DNA of 64,000 bases from positions 77,501 to 141,500 of the forward strand of contig NC_018257.1 in the NCBI RefSeq assembly GCF_000227135.1, given 5' to 3'. Below are positions 1 through 9,269 of this stretch, piece after piece. This DNA comes from Leishmania donovani (taxonomy: Eukaryota; Euglenozoa; Kinetoplastea; Trypanosomatida; Trypanosomatidae). The notes below the pieces were generated by a model that was not told where the DNA came from, did not search any database, and saw only the letters and a list, made by a program, of their open reading frames with translations. Position 1 is the stretch's first letter, and each line of letters begins with the position of its first letter. The position numbers and the translations under genes were made by a program.

Positions 1-222
1 AGAAATGTACACGCAAACTCAAAGAGAGGGCCAACGACGAGGCTGTGAAGAGGAGCGCAGCGCACACTCGAGAGAGAGAGAGGAAACGAGCGAGCGTGTG
101 CGACAGAGAGGCGACGGCGAAACGGCAGGGCGCGCGAGCACGCACAGACTCAGAGGAGCCGCTGCCTTGCTCGCCGGCTTGAGGCAGAACCTCTGCCGTT
201 TCGCATTGCTTTTCTTCGCACG
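1..222. other. Downstream flank of the C2H2 gene
   Basis: Purine-rich non-coding sequence, most likely the 3' UTR of the zinc-finger gene, which ends at 223. It contains GA-rich runs. No gene is seen. Confidence 0.5.
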
Positions 223-2472
223 CTACGACTCGGTGGCAGCCTTTGATGGTTCTTTCTTACGTCGAGTTACCTTGCGCGGCTTCGGTGGAGCGGATACGGC
301 GAGGGGTGGCGTCGTGCTGCCAGAGGCATCAGCGCTCATGCCGGGTACTGGTACAGCAGCAGCAACAGCAGCAACACCGACTCCGTCTCCCGCGGTGGAC
401 GCCGACGCGGGGGTTAGGAAGCTGCGGACAGGGGCGATGGCGCTCTTGCCGTGGTGTCGAACGGCGTGATCGTGCAGTGACTCGTAGTTGAGAAAGTGTC
501 GCAGGCAGTCGGGGCACTCCACGGAAGACTGAAGCCCCATATCCTTGAGGCTGAGGTTCTTGTGACAAAGCCGGACATGCAACTCTAACGACGGAACATC
601 GCGAAACTCGCGCTTGCACGCGGGGCAGGGGTACAGGCTGGCGATGGTCGTGTGCTTCGACTCCGTGTGCGCGTACAGCGCTGACGCATTCGCAAAGCCC
701 TTCTCGCACACGTTGCACCAAAATCGTGTCCGCACCGTGACCGGTGGCAGCGCTGAAAAGAGGGATGGCTGCGCCGTCTTCAGTTCACCAGATCCATGCG
801 CCTGCGCCGTTCCTGCGACGACGCGCCCTCCCCGGATAGTGCTCTCGTCGGCGCAGCCCACAACCCCGTGCGCGTCACGCATGTGCGCATCCAGTCTGTT
901 CGCGTCTGGGTAGCGATAGCTGCACTGCCGGCATTGAAACACGCGACTCTGCTTCTGCTCCTCGATCATCCGCTCCGTTTCGTAGGCCGCATCCTCCGCA
1001 GGATGGCGGAAGCGAATGTGTGAGAACAGGGCCGACGACGAGCGGAAGACTTTCTTTCGGTCTGTGCAGCGATCACATACGACAAACACCTCCACGGACG
1101 ACGGCGACGCCGCAGCTGTTGAAGATGCGAAAGCAGTGCCGGGAGGTGCTCCACGCTCTACGTCGGCGTCGCTCGCCGAGGCAAAAGCGGTGGGGTTGGC
1201 GTGCTTACTTTCGAGGTGCTGGAGAAGATTCAGCTCCGATACAAAGACGCGGAAGCACAGCTCACACGGGAAGCAGTCCTTGTCGAAGTGCAGGTCACTC
1301 GCCACTGCCGTAGCGCTGGCCGTAGAGGAGGCCAAGACGGCGGCCCGGGACCGCCTGCCCCCAGTGGAAATGGGAGCGGGGTCGAACGTTTTGCCACCTA
1401 CACGTCCTACAGTGGTGCCCAACTGGTGCACCTCCGGCTTCACCGTCACGACGTTCGTGTCCTTCACGGTGCGCACGCCAGGCATGCGGCGCACCGGGTA
1501 TGCTACATCCAGAAACCCCTCCGCCGCATGTAAGTTAGAAGCCGCCCCAACGCATCCTGCGCCGCCGCGCTGCTGCCGCGTCCACGAGTCCGACATCGCC
1601 ACGTCACTCTCTGCCGCGGGCGCCCTCGGAGCGGGTGTGTCTGTGCCTTCGTTGCGTGCTGCTCTGGACAAGACCGTGTGAGGCTGAGGAACAAGCGACT
1701 CCACAACGTCAAAGTCGAGCTTCGGGTGATCCTTGGCGACGTGGAGAAGGAAGGCGTCTCGGCTCGAAAAGGCAACGCTTCTAAGCGTGCACCAGTTGCA
1801 TGTGTACGCCCCAGTCTCCGAGACGGTCGGCAAGAATGGCCGCAGTGCGTCTTGCGCACTCAGAGGAGTGGAAAGCGAAAGCCCATCTGGCATCATCGCC
1901 TCAGAGTCGGCGGCATCGGCGACACCCGCAGTTGCTTGTACCAAGCAAGCGCCATGCATGGTCTCCGTGCCTTCGAGCGGAGCGCCGGTGACCCGCTCGT
2001 ACAGGGCCAGTCGTGCATTGCACAGGCGCATCCAGTATGCCGGGTCCTGCTCCTTGTGCGTAGAGAGTATGTGGTGCAGCATCTGTCCCATGTGCACGAC
2101 CCGGGTGCACATGGGGCACGCGGCGTAGGCGAGAGCGCTGTGCGACATAGACGATGGGGGTTCGAAGCGCAGCGGCTTGCCTGCCGACAGGGGGCTCACC
2201 GATGAACCTGCCAAATCTGACGCGCACCTAAGTGAAATGCGTAGAGCTGCACTGGGAAGTCCACCACATGCGCCAGCTACAGAGGCTAGCACGAGTGGCG
2301 ACGGCACGCACGAGGAGGACGACCGGCAAGCTGTGGAGACGGCACCGGAAGGTGCGCTGCATGTACAGCGGCCGCGGACAGAGTGTTGTGGGGCCTTGGT
2401 CGTAACGAGCATCGGCTGTGAGAGACCGCAGCAGCGGTCGCTAAGCCGACGCCACCTCGCCCTTCGCAGCAT
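223..2472 (-). CDS. MRB1680: C2H2 zinc-finger protein, MRB1680-like (mitochondrial RNA-editing accessory candidate)
   Basis: The predicted protein has 749 residues. Seen: at least eight C2H2-type units spread over about residues 115-665, for example CPMC...HHILSTH, CELCFRVF...HLESKH, CNVCEKGF...HTESKH and CPDCLRHF...HAVRHH. Ala/Ser-rich linkers separate them, and the C-terminus is Lys/Arg-rich. The N-terminus (MLRRARWRRLSDRCCG) is basic and lacks acidic residues, like a mitochondrial presequence. The reading frame stays open to 2658, but that codon is TTG; the first ATG is at 2472. Inference: a mitochondrial, RNA-binding multi-finger protein. I recall the T. brucei editing-associated protein MRB1680 as a C2H2 protein lying beside ATG4.2 on chromosome 6, which fits the neighbour here. 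Orthology is therefore likely but rests on finger content and remembered synteny; another nuclear or mitochondrial C2H2 protein remains possible. Confidence 0.75.
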   Translation of the reverse strand: MLRRARWRRLSDRCCGLSQPMLVTTKAPQHSVRGRCTCSAPSGAVSTACRSSSSCVPSPLVLASVAGACGGLPSAALRISLRCASDLAGSSVSPLSAGKPLRFEPPSSMSHSALAYAACPMCTRVVHMGQMLHHILSTHKEQDPAYWMRLCNARLALYERVTGAPLEGTETMHGACLVQATAGVADAADSEAMMPDGLSLSTPLSAQDALRPFLPTVSETGAYTCNWCTLRSVAFSSRDAFLLHVAKDHPKLDFDVVESLVPQPHTVLSRAARNEGTDTPAPRAPAAESDVAMSDSWTRQQRGGAGCVGAASNLHAAEGFLDVAYPVRRMPGVRTVKDTNVVTVKPEVHQLGTTVGRVGGKTFDPAPISTGGRRSRAAVLASSTASATAVASDLHFDKDCFPCELCFRVFVSELNLLQHLESKHANPTAFASASDADVERGAPPGTAFASSTAAASPSSVEVFVVCDRCTDRKKVFRSSSALFSHIRFRHPAEDAAYETERMIEEQKQSRVFQCRQCSYRYPDANRLDAHMRDAHGVVGCADESTIRGGRVVAGTAQAHGSGELKTAQPSLFSALPPVTVRTRFWCNVCEKGFANASALYAHTESKHTTIASLYPCPACKREFRDVPSLELHVRLCHKNLSLKDMGLQSSVECPDCLRHFLNYESLHDHAVRHHGKSAIAPVRSFLTPASASTAGDGVGVAAVAAAVPVPGMSADASGSTTPPLAVSAPPKPRKVTRRKKEPSKAATES

Positions 2473-3953
2473 CGTTCTCTTTCCTTTGCGCTCGCGGCCG
2501 CTGGTGAGTTCACTGGCTCGCGGAAAGCAGTGAAGATGGAGAGTATGGTGGGGGTTGGGGAGGCCAAAAAGCCCTGCGACACGCCTCCGCCAAGTCTCAC
2601 GCTCCCTGGCGTGCGCGGAGCAACAGCTTCGAGGCCGATACAAGGCACAGGGCGGCAAAGGTCCTCAGTGCGTGCGCGCGCGCGCGAAGGCTGCTGCTCT
2701 TCGGTGGGCCACGAGTGGTACAACGTTGAGCACGCGCGGCACAGCACACAGCGCTATTCGTTTTCTTCCTTGGCCGGCGGCGAACGGCAACCTGCATAAG
2801 AGCCGCGCCGCCTCCTGCGATGGCGCTGGTGAGGAGTAGTGAAAAAAGGGGGTGGGAACACCTGCGCACGGGCTCGGCGTCTGTGCGAGTCTGACTGTGG
2901 CAACAGAGAAAACAGGCATGTGCGCCAAGAGAGAGGTGCACAGGCACGCGTTACAAACATCGCCGTCGCCCCCCGCACCCACCCGCAGCCACGGCAACGT
3001 CCAGGGCGAGAAGCAAAGAGAGAGGGAAAGGCGTGAGAGAGAGACACATACAGGAGCAAGTCGCCGGCACTCACAATACGGTGCATCCTTAGGGGATGCG
3101 GGCCCCACCACGTGCACGGAAATGAACGCGGAGAAGGGCGTGTGGTTGCCAGTCCACACGCCCACATGTCTGCTCAAGCACGCGGTGACCACTGTGGAGG
3201 AGGGACGGTGACAGCCAACAACGTATGGCAGCAGTGTCTCTTCGTTTTTCCGCCATTCGGCAGAAACAGATGAGCACACACGCAGCGAGAGAGAGAGAGA
3301 GACCAACGCCCGAATAGTAAAGGAGAGCCGTGAAACAACGAGAGATGTGCTGCCGTACTTCAGCGACACTTCTCTTGCTCGTGCCCGTGGGTATGTGTGC
3401 AACTCGTTTTTGTGGTGCGAGGGGAGAAAAGAGGTGCTTGGTCTCCCTTGTGCGTGCATGGGAATATGCGCACGCGTGCAAGCGTCATGGCTGAGACCAG
3501 AGCGCCGTCGATACAGAACAGCGAGAGGTAGGCGAGGAGGGGCCGATGAGCTCCGTGGCTTTTTGCGGGGCAGCAGCAGGGTAAAAGAAGAGAACCGTGC
3601 CCCCACCCCACCCCACGCCCAGACACGCGTAGTGGCACACACTGCATGGAAAACAAAGAGAGAGAGAGAGAGAGCGGCGGCCCCTCGTAAAGCAGTGCAG
3701 AGAAGCGCAAGGAAACGGCAACGCGGACAACAATGTCCGTGGGGGGGGGGAGGGGGGCAACACGCAACAGACAAGCAGTTGTTCATCGGGGGGAGGGGGA
3801 GGGGGAGGGCAATGAAACGAGTAAAGCGGCTCGATGACGGGTACACAACGCAGCAGGTGCATGGGAGGACAACGTCAGCCGCTCGTCGAGAAAAGAATGC
3901 GAGGGGGATGGGGGGGCGGACGACGAAGGTGGGCACGTGCAGCAGCAGCAGCA
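2473..3953. other. Intergenic region with G-runs
   Basis: There is no credible gene. The sense (minus) strand is pyrimidine-rich. The plus strand carries GA repeats (3656-3674), a G10-A-G6 run (3741-3757) and a G6AG5AG5AG3 block (3788-3809). It probably holds the ATG4 3' UTR and the 5' UTR and acceptor of the zinc-finger gene. Confidence 0.6.
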
Positions 3954-5138
3954 TCAATCCAGATACTCCCACGAGTCCGTGTCAACCTCGTCTTCACCAT
4001 CATTCCTCTCCGCTTTCGCAGCGGTGGCAGTGCCTACCTCACCCTCCTTGAACCTCTTGCGAGGCACCCGCAACGTACGCCGGTGTGCTAGTGGAGCCAC
4101 CTCGGAAATTGACGTGCCGCCCATCCCACAATTATCGCCCGTCTGCAGCGGGGACAAAAAGGTGCCGTCGGCGTGCCCCGGCCGCGCACGACTGAGCTGA
4201 TCGCAGTCGCGCTGCGTCCGCTGCGATTCGACGTGCATAAATCTGTTAGAGAGATGCACCTCCAGCGCGGCCCACTCATCGCGTGTCGTAACGGCAAAGG
4301 CGAGAAACAGCGACGTGTCCACGCGTGACCAATGCACACAACGCACATCGGCGACGGATGGCGTGACAGAGACCGCGGCGGACGGCCCCTCACTCAGCAG
4401 CGCGGCGGCGGTTCGCTGGTGCGGGTCCAGGTAGAAGAGCTGTGTTTGGTTGTGAGCAAAGAAGTAGTAGCTCCGTCCTGGTACTCCGCCGACAACCCCC
4501 AGACACTGCGGCTGCTCCATCAGTTTTTCTATCTGGAGATAGCTCTCCTGCGTCAGCTGCGCCGCAGCACTCACGCGCACGGAGGCCAAGACGAGCACCA
4601 CATCCGCCCCCTGTTTGAAAGTGTGCTGCACCTCGTCGGCGTAGATGCACCCGTTTGCGGACGTCACCACCATCACGCGCGTCTGCAGCTGCTCCGTCTT
4701 TACGGCACCCTGCACCGTGCGCTTGATGGCCTCGCAGCCCTGCGATGGGCTCCAGTACTCCGCCTTGAACGCCCGCCGATTCCATAAACTTCGGATCATG
4801 TTGTGGATCGAGAACGGCGCCGTCTCGGCACTGTGGTCGAAGAAAAGAGAAAGTCTGCGATCCGCTGGACGGCCGTGGACCCACAAGAAATGAGCCAGAA
4901 GCATCTGCGAGGTGCGCAGAAGGCAGCCCCAGCCCTGGTCTGTCTCGATCAGGCGCGTGACGGCCGGGATCGCCTCGAAGCCGTCCCGGTACGTGAAGAT
5001 GAGAAATGTGTCGGTGAGCGCCTTCTCTAACTCCTCTCGCGATTCTACGGCAGCGCCAGACCTGCCGACGACTTGGAGTGGAAAGACCGCCTCCGTGGGG
5101 AAGAAGGCGCTCCATAAGTCTTGCACGTAGCGGAGCAT
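3954..5138 (-). CDS. ATG4.2: ATG4-type autophagy cysteine peptidase (family C54)
   Basis: The 394-residue protein has the usual ATG4 length. It is predicted to process ATG8 and to release it from lipid during autophagosome formation in the cytosol. Seen: the catalytic Cys in DQGWGCLLRTSQM (C72) and the Asp/His pair in LFYLDPH (D238, H240), preceded by the family signature GGVPGRSYYFFAHN. The C-terminal tail is acidic and ends DSWEYLD; it may hold an ATG8-interacting motif, which is inference. The first ATG is at 5138, because the frame upstream to 5453 lacks an ATG and begins with TTG. A pyrimidine tract and CAG lie only about 10 bases upstream. Leishmania has two ATG4 genes; I recall ATG4.2 on chromosome 30, matching the KU80 linkage here. 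The family is certain, the paralogue number less so. Confidence 0.93.
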   Translation of the reverse strand: MLRYVQDLWSAFFPTEAVFPLQVVGRSGAAVESREELEKALTDTFLIFTYRDGFEAIPAVTRLIETDQGWGCLLRTSQMLLAHFLWVHGRPADRRLSLFFDHSAETAPFSIHNMIRSLWNRRAFKAEYWSPSQGCEAIKRTVQGAVKTEQLQTRVMVVTSANGCIYADEVQHTFKQGADVVLVLASVRVSAAAQLTQESYLQIEKLMEQPQCLGVVGGVPGRSYYFFAHNQTQLFYLDPHQRTAAALLSEGPSAAVSVTPSVADVRCVHWSRVDTSLFLAFAVTTRDEWAALEVHLSNRFMHVESQRTQRDCDQLSRARPGHADGTFLSPLQTGDNCGMGGTSISEVAPLAHRRTLRVPRKRFKEGEVGTATAAKAERNDGEDEVDTDSWEYLD

Positions 5139-6418
5139 TGATGTATTGCTGGGGCAGCGAGGGAGGGCAGTCAGAGGTCGAGTGTAAGCAGCAGCAGCAG
5201 CAGAGGGAGGAGAGGACGCAACACCTGGCAGCGCCGATGTGCTGCCGTAACGCCCGAAAACAAGCAAGCACAATGATTGGATAAGCCACACAAGAAGAGG
5301 AGTCGCCCCCTCTCTCTCTCTCGAATTCCTTCCCCTTCGTGCTGCCGCGCAGCCACCGAGCACGCGCCCGCTGGTGGGCTTCAACAACGAGCTCAGTGAC
5401 TGCCCCCAACTTCTGCTCGGCTGTTGGACAGCCGCACTGGGAAGCGTGCACAACTTGGGAGAAGTGAGAGGTTGAGAAAGGAATGTGGCAAGAGGGAGGG
5501 GGAAGTCAGAGGAAGAGCAGCCTGAGTTTCAACACATATTCGCTCTTGGGACAGGCACAGGTAGCAGGACAACGCGCCGTGCGTAACGCGCGTCGGGGGT
5601 GGGGTTTGGGGTGGTAAGTGGTTTGCGTGTGCCGCAGACACACTAAAGAGAGAGAGCGGAGGTGCAGAGGTGGAGGGGGTGAGAGAGGAAGACGTGAAGA
5701 CGGAAAGTTCGGGCACATCAGGAAGGGCTCACAGATGCTACAGAAGAGGGAAGGGTGCGGAGCCGCCAACGTCGAGAGAGATCACAGGCTCCCTCGGCCA
5801 CCCCTGCGGCAGTCGCTGCACGACGCGCAGCACCTAGGCTGGATCTCTGCACACCCATGCAGAGGTGGTGCTTGCGATGCGCAGACACGTCGCAGCGCAC
5901 AGTCACGGGATTCTGCTTTTTTCGCCCCGCATTTCCTTCGTTGTTGTGTTTTCGTGGAGGTTATCCGAGTCCGTTAGCCGCCGGCGAGGTTCTCCCAACC
6001 CCTCGCGCAACAGACACGCCGGTGCGGCAAGCCGCCCAAAAAGCGCGTACGAGTACAGCGCGGCGGCAATCAGCGAGGGAGGAGGGCGAAGGAAGCCAAG
6101 CAAGGCAAGAGAGCACTCATCTGTGCGCGTTTCTGTGCGCACATGGAAGTCAATGAGGGTGTGAAGCCCTCAACAACAACACTCACTGCTTTCGCACCTC
6201 GTGGTGGCGTGGAGGTATGGGGAGGGGGGAACCAGAGCGGCAGAGGCTCGTGACGCATGCACACCGCGCCTCTCTCATAAGTACTACCTGGTTTGCGACA
6301 GGCGCGTGCGTGTGTTCGCAGGTGAATGGCGTGTCCCTCCCCTCTCCCCCCCCCCAGACACACACACACGCCATCGCACCCCACCACCCACGCTACTGCG
6401 GCACACCTTCGCATCGCT
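5139..6418. other. Intergenic region between ATG4 and the LIM-like gene
   Basis: It holds a CAG repeat (about 5189-5204), polypyrimidine on the sense strand and purine-rich plus-strand runs. It presumably contains the 3' UTR of the LIM-like gene and the ATG4 acceptor. No gene was recognised. Confidence 0.5.
5149..5178 (-). promoter_or_regulatory. Predicted spliced-leader acceptor of ATG4
   Basis: On the minus strand a C/T-rich tract (CCCTCCCTCGCTGCCCCAG) ends in AG, complementary to 5149-5150. This is about 10 bases before the ATG at 5138 and supports that start. The site is predicted from sequence only. Confidence 0.5.
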
Positions 6419-7072
6419 CTACTCTTTTGGGCTAAAGAGGAACTCCATCTGATGGCGGTGGCGAGGGAAGAATTGCCCTGTCAGGCGAGAGCCCGTGCGG
6501 TGCGTATTGACGTACGAAGTGTGCCAGCGCCGCGTCGGCACCCGGATGTCGCGTCCGAGCGCGCACGATAGACACCACGCGCGTCTGTCCTTCGAGTAGA
6601 ACTGGTTGTGTATGATGCGGTACTTGCAGTTCCAGCACTTGAAGCACTTCACGTGGAAAAAGTACCCCTGCGCCGTCGGCACCCTTGCATTGCCAGACGG
6701 GACCCACACGTAGCTGTTGATGTCGTCCCCATCGATCGGCTTATCGCAGTTGAAGCAGCACGCACCGTCGGGCACGACCATTGGCTGGTCGACGTCCTCG
6801 GTGTAGGCGGGGAAGTGCGGGCGTGATCTGGCCTCTTCATGCGGGACGGCGGTGAGGTGGTGCGCCTTGGACTGCATCCACCAGCGACGGCTGTGTTGCG
6901 TGCGTACCTTGTGTCCCGATGCCGGCTTGCCGTGCATGGCACGACATGGAACGGCAAGCGCAGCCGTTGATGCAGCCATGACGGTAATGGCAGCGCTGCT
7001 GCGAGGCAAGCCGAACTGCCGCATATGATTCATCTTGTTCGCAGGACTAGGGATGCGTTGGTAGGAAAACAT
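6419..7072 (-). CDS. Small LIM-like zinc-binding protein, predicted mitochondrial
   Basis: The 217-residue protein starts at the first in-frame ATG (7072); ATGs at 7033 and 7024 are also plausible. The frame beyond 7072 begins with TTG. Seen: a single LIM-like cysteine/histidine pattern, C106-x2-C109, H140-x2-C143-x2-C146-x2-C149, C167-x2-C170. The first loop is about 30 residues, longer than in classic LIM domains. The first 65 residues are rich in Arg, Ala and Ser with almost no acidic residues, as in mitochondrial targeting peptides. LIM domains bind two zincs and usually mediate protein-protein contacts. Inference: a structural zinc protein of a mitochondrial complex; I do not recognise the exact orthologue. 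Alternatives are a cytosolic LIM adaptor or a zinc-bearing ribosomal accessory protein. Confidence 0.75.
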   Translation of the reverse strand: MFSYQRIPSPANKMNHMRQFGLPRSSAAITVMAASTAALAVPCRAMHGKPASGHKVRTQHSRRWWMQSKAHHLTAVPHEEARSRPHFPAYTEDVDQPMVVPDGACCFNCDKPIDGDDINSYVWVPSGNARVPTAQGYFFHVKCFKCWNCKYRIIHNQFYSKDRRAWCLSCALGRDIRVPTRRWHTSYVNTHRTGSRLTGQFFPRHRHQMEFLFSPKE

Positions 7073-9269
7073 GAGAGCACACTCGCAGAGAAGCCGTGGG
7101 CGCGTAAAGAGAGCACTCAACGCAACAGAGGCCTCATACGCTCAACGCCAACGACGCCAACACCGCGCACAGGCAGCCACCGCGCAGAACGCAGAAGCAC
7201 GCGGAGGCAAACGCGGCGAAAGCTTGTAGTTGTGCTTCGCAAGGATCTGTGTTGTGCTACCGAAGAGCGTGCGCTGGAGTTGAACAGCACGGTTGGCAGG
7301 AGGGGGAGAGGGAGAGAGGGTATGGGGGTTGGAGACATGCACCTCGAATGAAGAGAAAATGCAGAGACGTGAAAATAGTTTCAGCAGCGCCGTGCGGCGC
7401 CGGCGGATGCCAGGGAGCCGCGCCGAGGAGGCTGCAGCCCACTGCCCTACAGCCACTCCCGCCTCCCCACCCCGCATTCTCTCCGTGAAACGGCGTGCGT
7501 CTGTAAGGAGCGATATAACGTGCAGCCGGAGAAGCGAGGACAGCTATAGGAGGGGGAGAGGGGCTTGGATGTAGTGGGCTGACGTGTGAGCGTGCCACAT
7601 CAATGCCTGGCATACGCCCTGCGACGATGGCGAGGTGGCACCATTTCGACACCTTGTACAGCGCAGCCGTCCTCAGCACAGCATGTGTCGGCATAGGAGG
7701 AGGCGCTATGTTGTGCTGCCCTCAGGCAGCGCCGCGGCGGGTACGGGCATGTGTTCATTGTTTGGTCCGTGTAGCCTTGCCATTGCACCTACCTTGCTGA
7801 GTGAACATGTATGGGTGGTTATGAGAGGAGCGGTGGCGGTGATGACGGTTGGCTGCACGATCCTGAGAGGCCCTTCCGTATCTTACTCGTGCCATCGCGG
7901 GGGAAGAGAGGGAAAAGGCGCACTCACGCCTCCGCCTCGCGCCTGTCCCTCCACCCTCCTCACTGCATGTGCGCCGACTGCGCGATGCGGGCCCTTTCCT
8001 ACGACCTCCATAGACACACATGAACAGCGAAGCAGAAGGTAGAGAGGAGGCCGGCCTGAGCCAACGAAAAGAATAAGTGTGGCTTGGTGGCACACATCGG
8101 CAGCGTGCGCCTAATCCTCAGCGCACGCCACGGCAACGGAGAAGAGAAAACCGTGATTTGCCTGATTTCGGTTCGCTTGCTGCGCCTGTGCAGGGTGCTT
8201 CTGCACATGTGCGGCTGTGTGCGGATGTGCTCGCAAGGGGGTGGGGTGAGGTGTGTGGAGAAGAGGACGAGATAAGGCGCCCCTGGTCTCCCCTGTTCCT
8301 CGACGGACCGGGCCGTCCATCAGGGGGGAGGACGTGAGGAGGCCGTCTTCCCGCACAAGCGCCAGAGCTCATCGCCGCCGTCCTCGCCCAGAAACGAGCG
8401 AGGCACAGACACGCACACAAGCACAACGCGACGTGGCACACATCCGCCAAAGTGGGAAGAGAAAAGAGAGTAAAGAAGGCGACGAGCGCACGCCGCGAAG
8501 ACGAGGGTCCGTGCATCTGAAAAAGGAAAAGAGACGAACAGCACGCACGCATGACGTGGTGGTGGAAACAGATGAGCAGCAGCGCGGACGTATCAACAAC
8601 ACGCGCACCGGCTGCGTAGTCTCCCGATCTAAGCACCACGGTGAAGGCGAAAGAGCCAAGGAAAGAGTGTGGCTTTGTGTCTGAGAACGCTTCTGTGCGT
8701 GTGCCTGCTTGTGGTAACGCATGAGCCGGCGAGTGCGTGTCTGGCCGTCGGCGTGACCATCAGACGGGATGCCTCCAGGGGAGGGGGAACAAGTAGCAAA
8801 GGTCGCACGAGCATCATGGAAGGAGAGAGGCAAGTCTGCTCGCGCGCGCGCGAGCGGCAGAGAGACACACATCTGCCTCTCCTGCCTTTCTCTGTCCACT
8901 GCGTCACGCTGGTTTCGGCCTTCTCTCTTGTCGCCCTCTCCTTCCACCCCCCCCCGCCGCCGCCCGCCTCGCATCCACTTCACACAGGCATGCGGGTGCA
9001 CGTGTGCCTGTCAGGCGCACGTCTGCGGCCGTCCACACAAATGTGCTCAGAAAAGCAAGAGACAAAGCCATCTTCTGAGAAAGTCGCGTCAGCGGGGACG
9101 GAAGCCGTGGAGTGGGGCGGGCGCTCAGCAGGGAGAAGCGGGCCCTCTGCTGCGTGTCCGCGCGTGCGAGCGTGTCATGGTACCGGGTGAGTTAAAGCGT
9201 CGGGGAGAGGGCGAAGAAGAGCGGAGGCTCTCGATCACCGCGTCGTCACATCCCTCTTTCTCTTCGCTG
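7073..9269. other. Long intergenic region
   Basis: 2.2 kb without a supportable gene. About 7560-7880 is of balanced composition and not simple repeat, unlike its surroundings. The rest is purine/pyrimidine-skewed. It probably contains the 3' UTR of the 1,588-residue membrane protein and the 5' UTR of the LIM-like gene. Confidence 0.5.

Noticed and set aside
2473..2658. N-terminal extension of the C2H2 protein to 2658
   Set aside because: The extension begins with TTG and contains no ATG; trypanosomatid genes start at ATG.
2665..3972. A 435-codon minus-strand frame
   Set aside because: Composition is Cys/Ser/Pro/Leu from pyrimidine-rich UTR sequence, and it overlaps the ATG4 3' end; not a gene.
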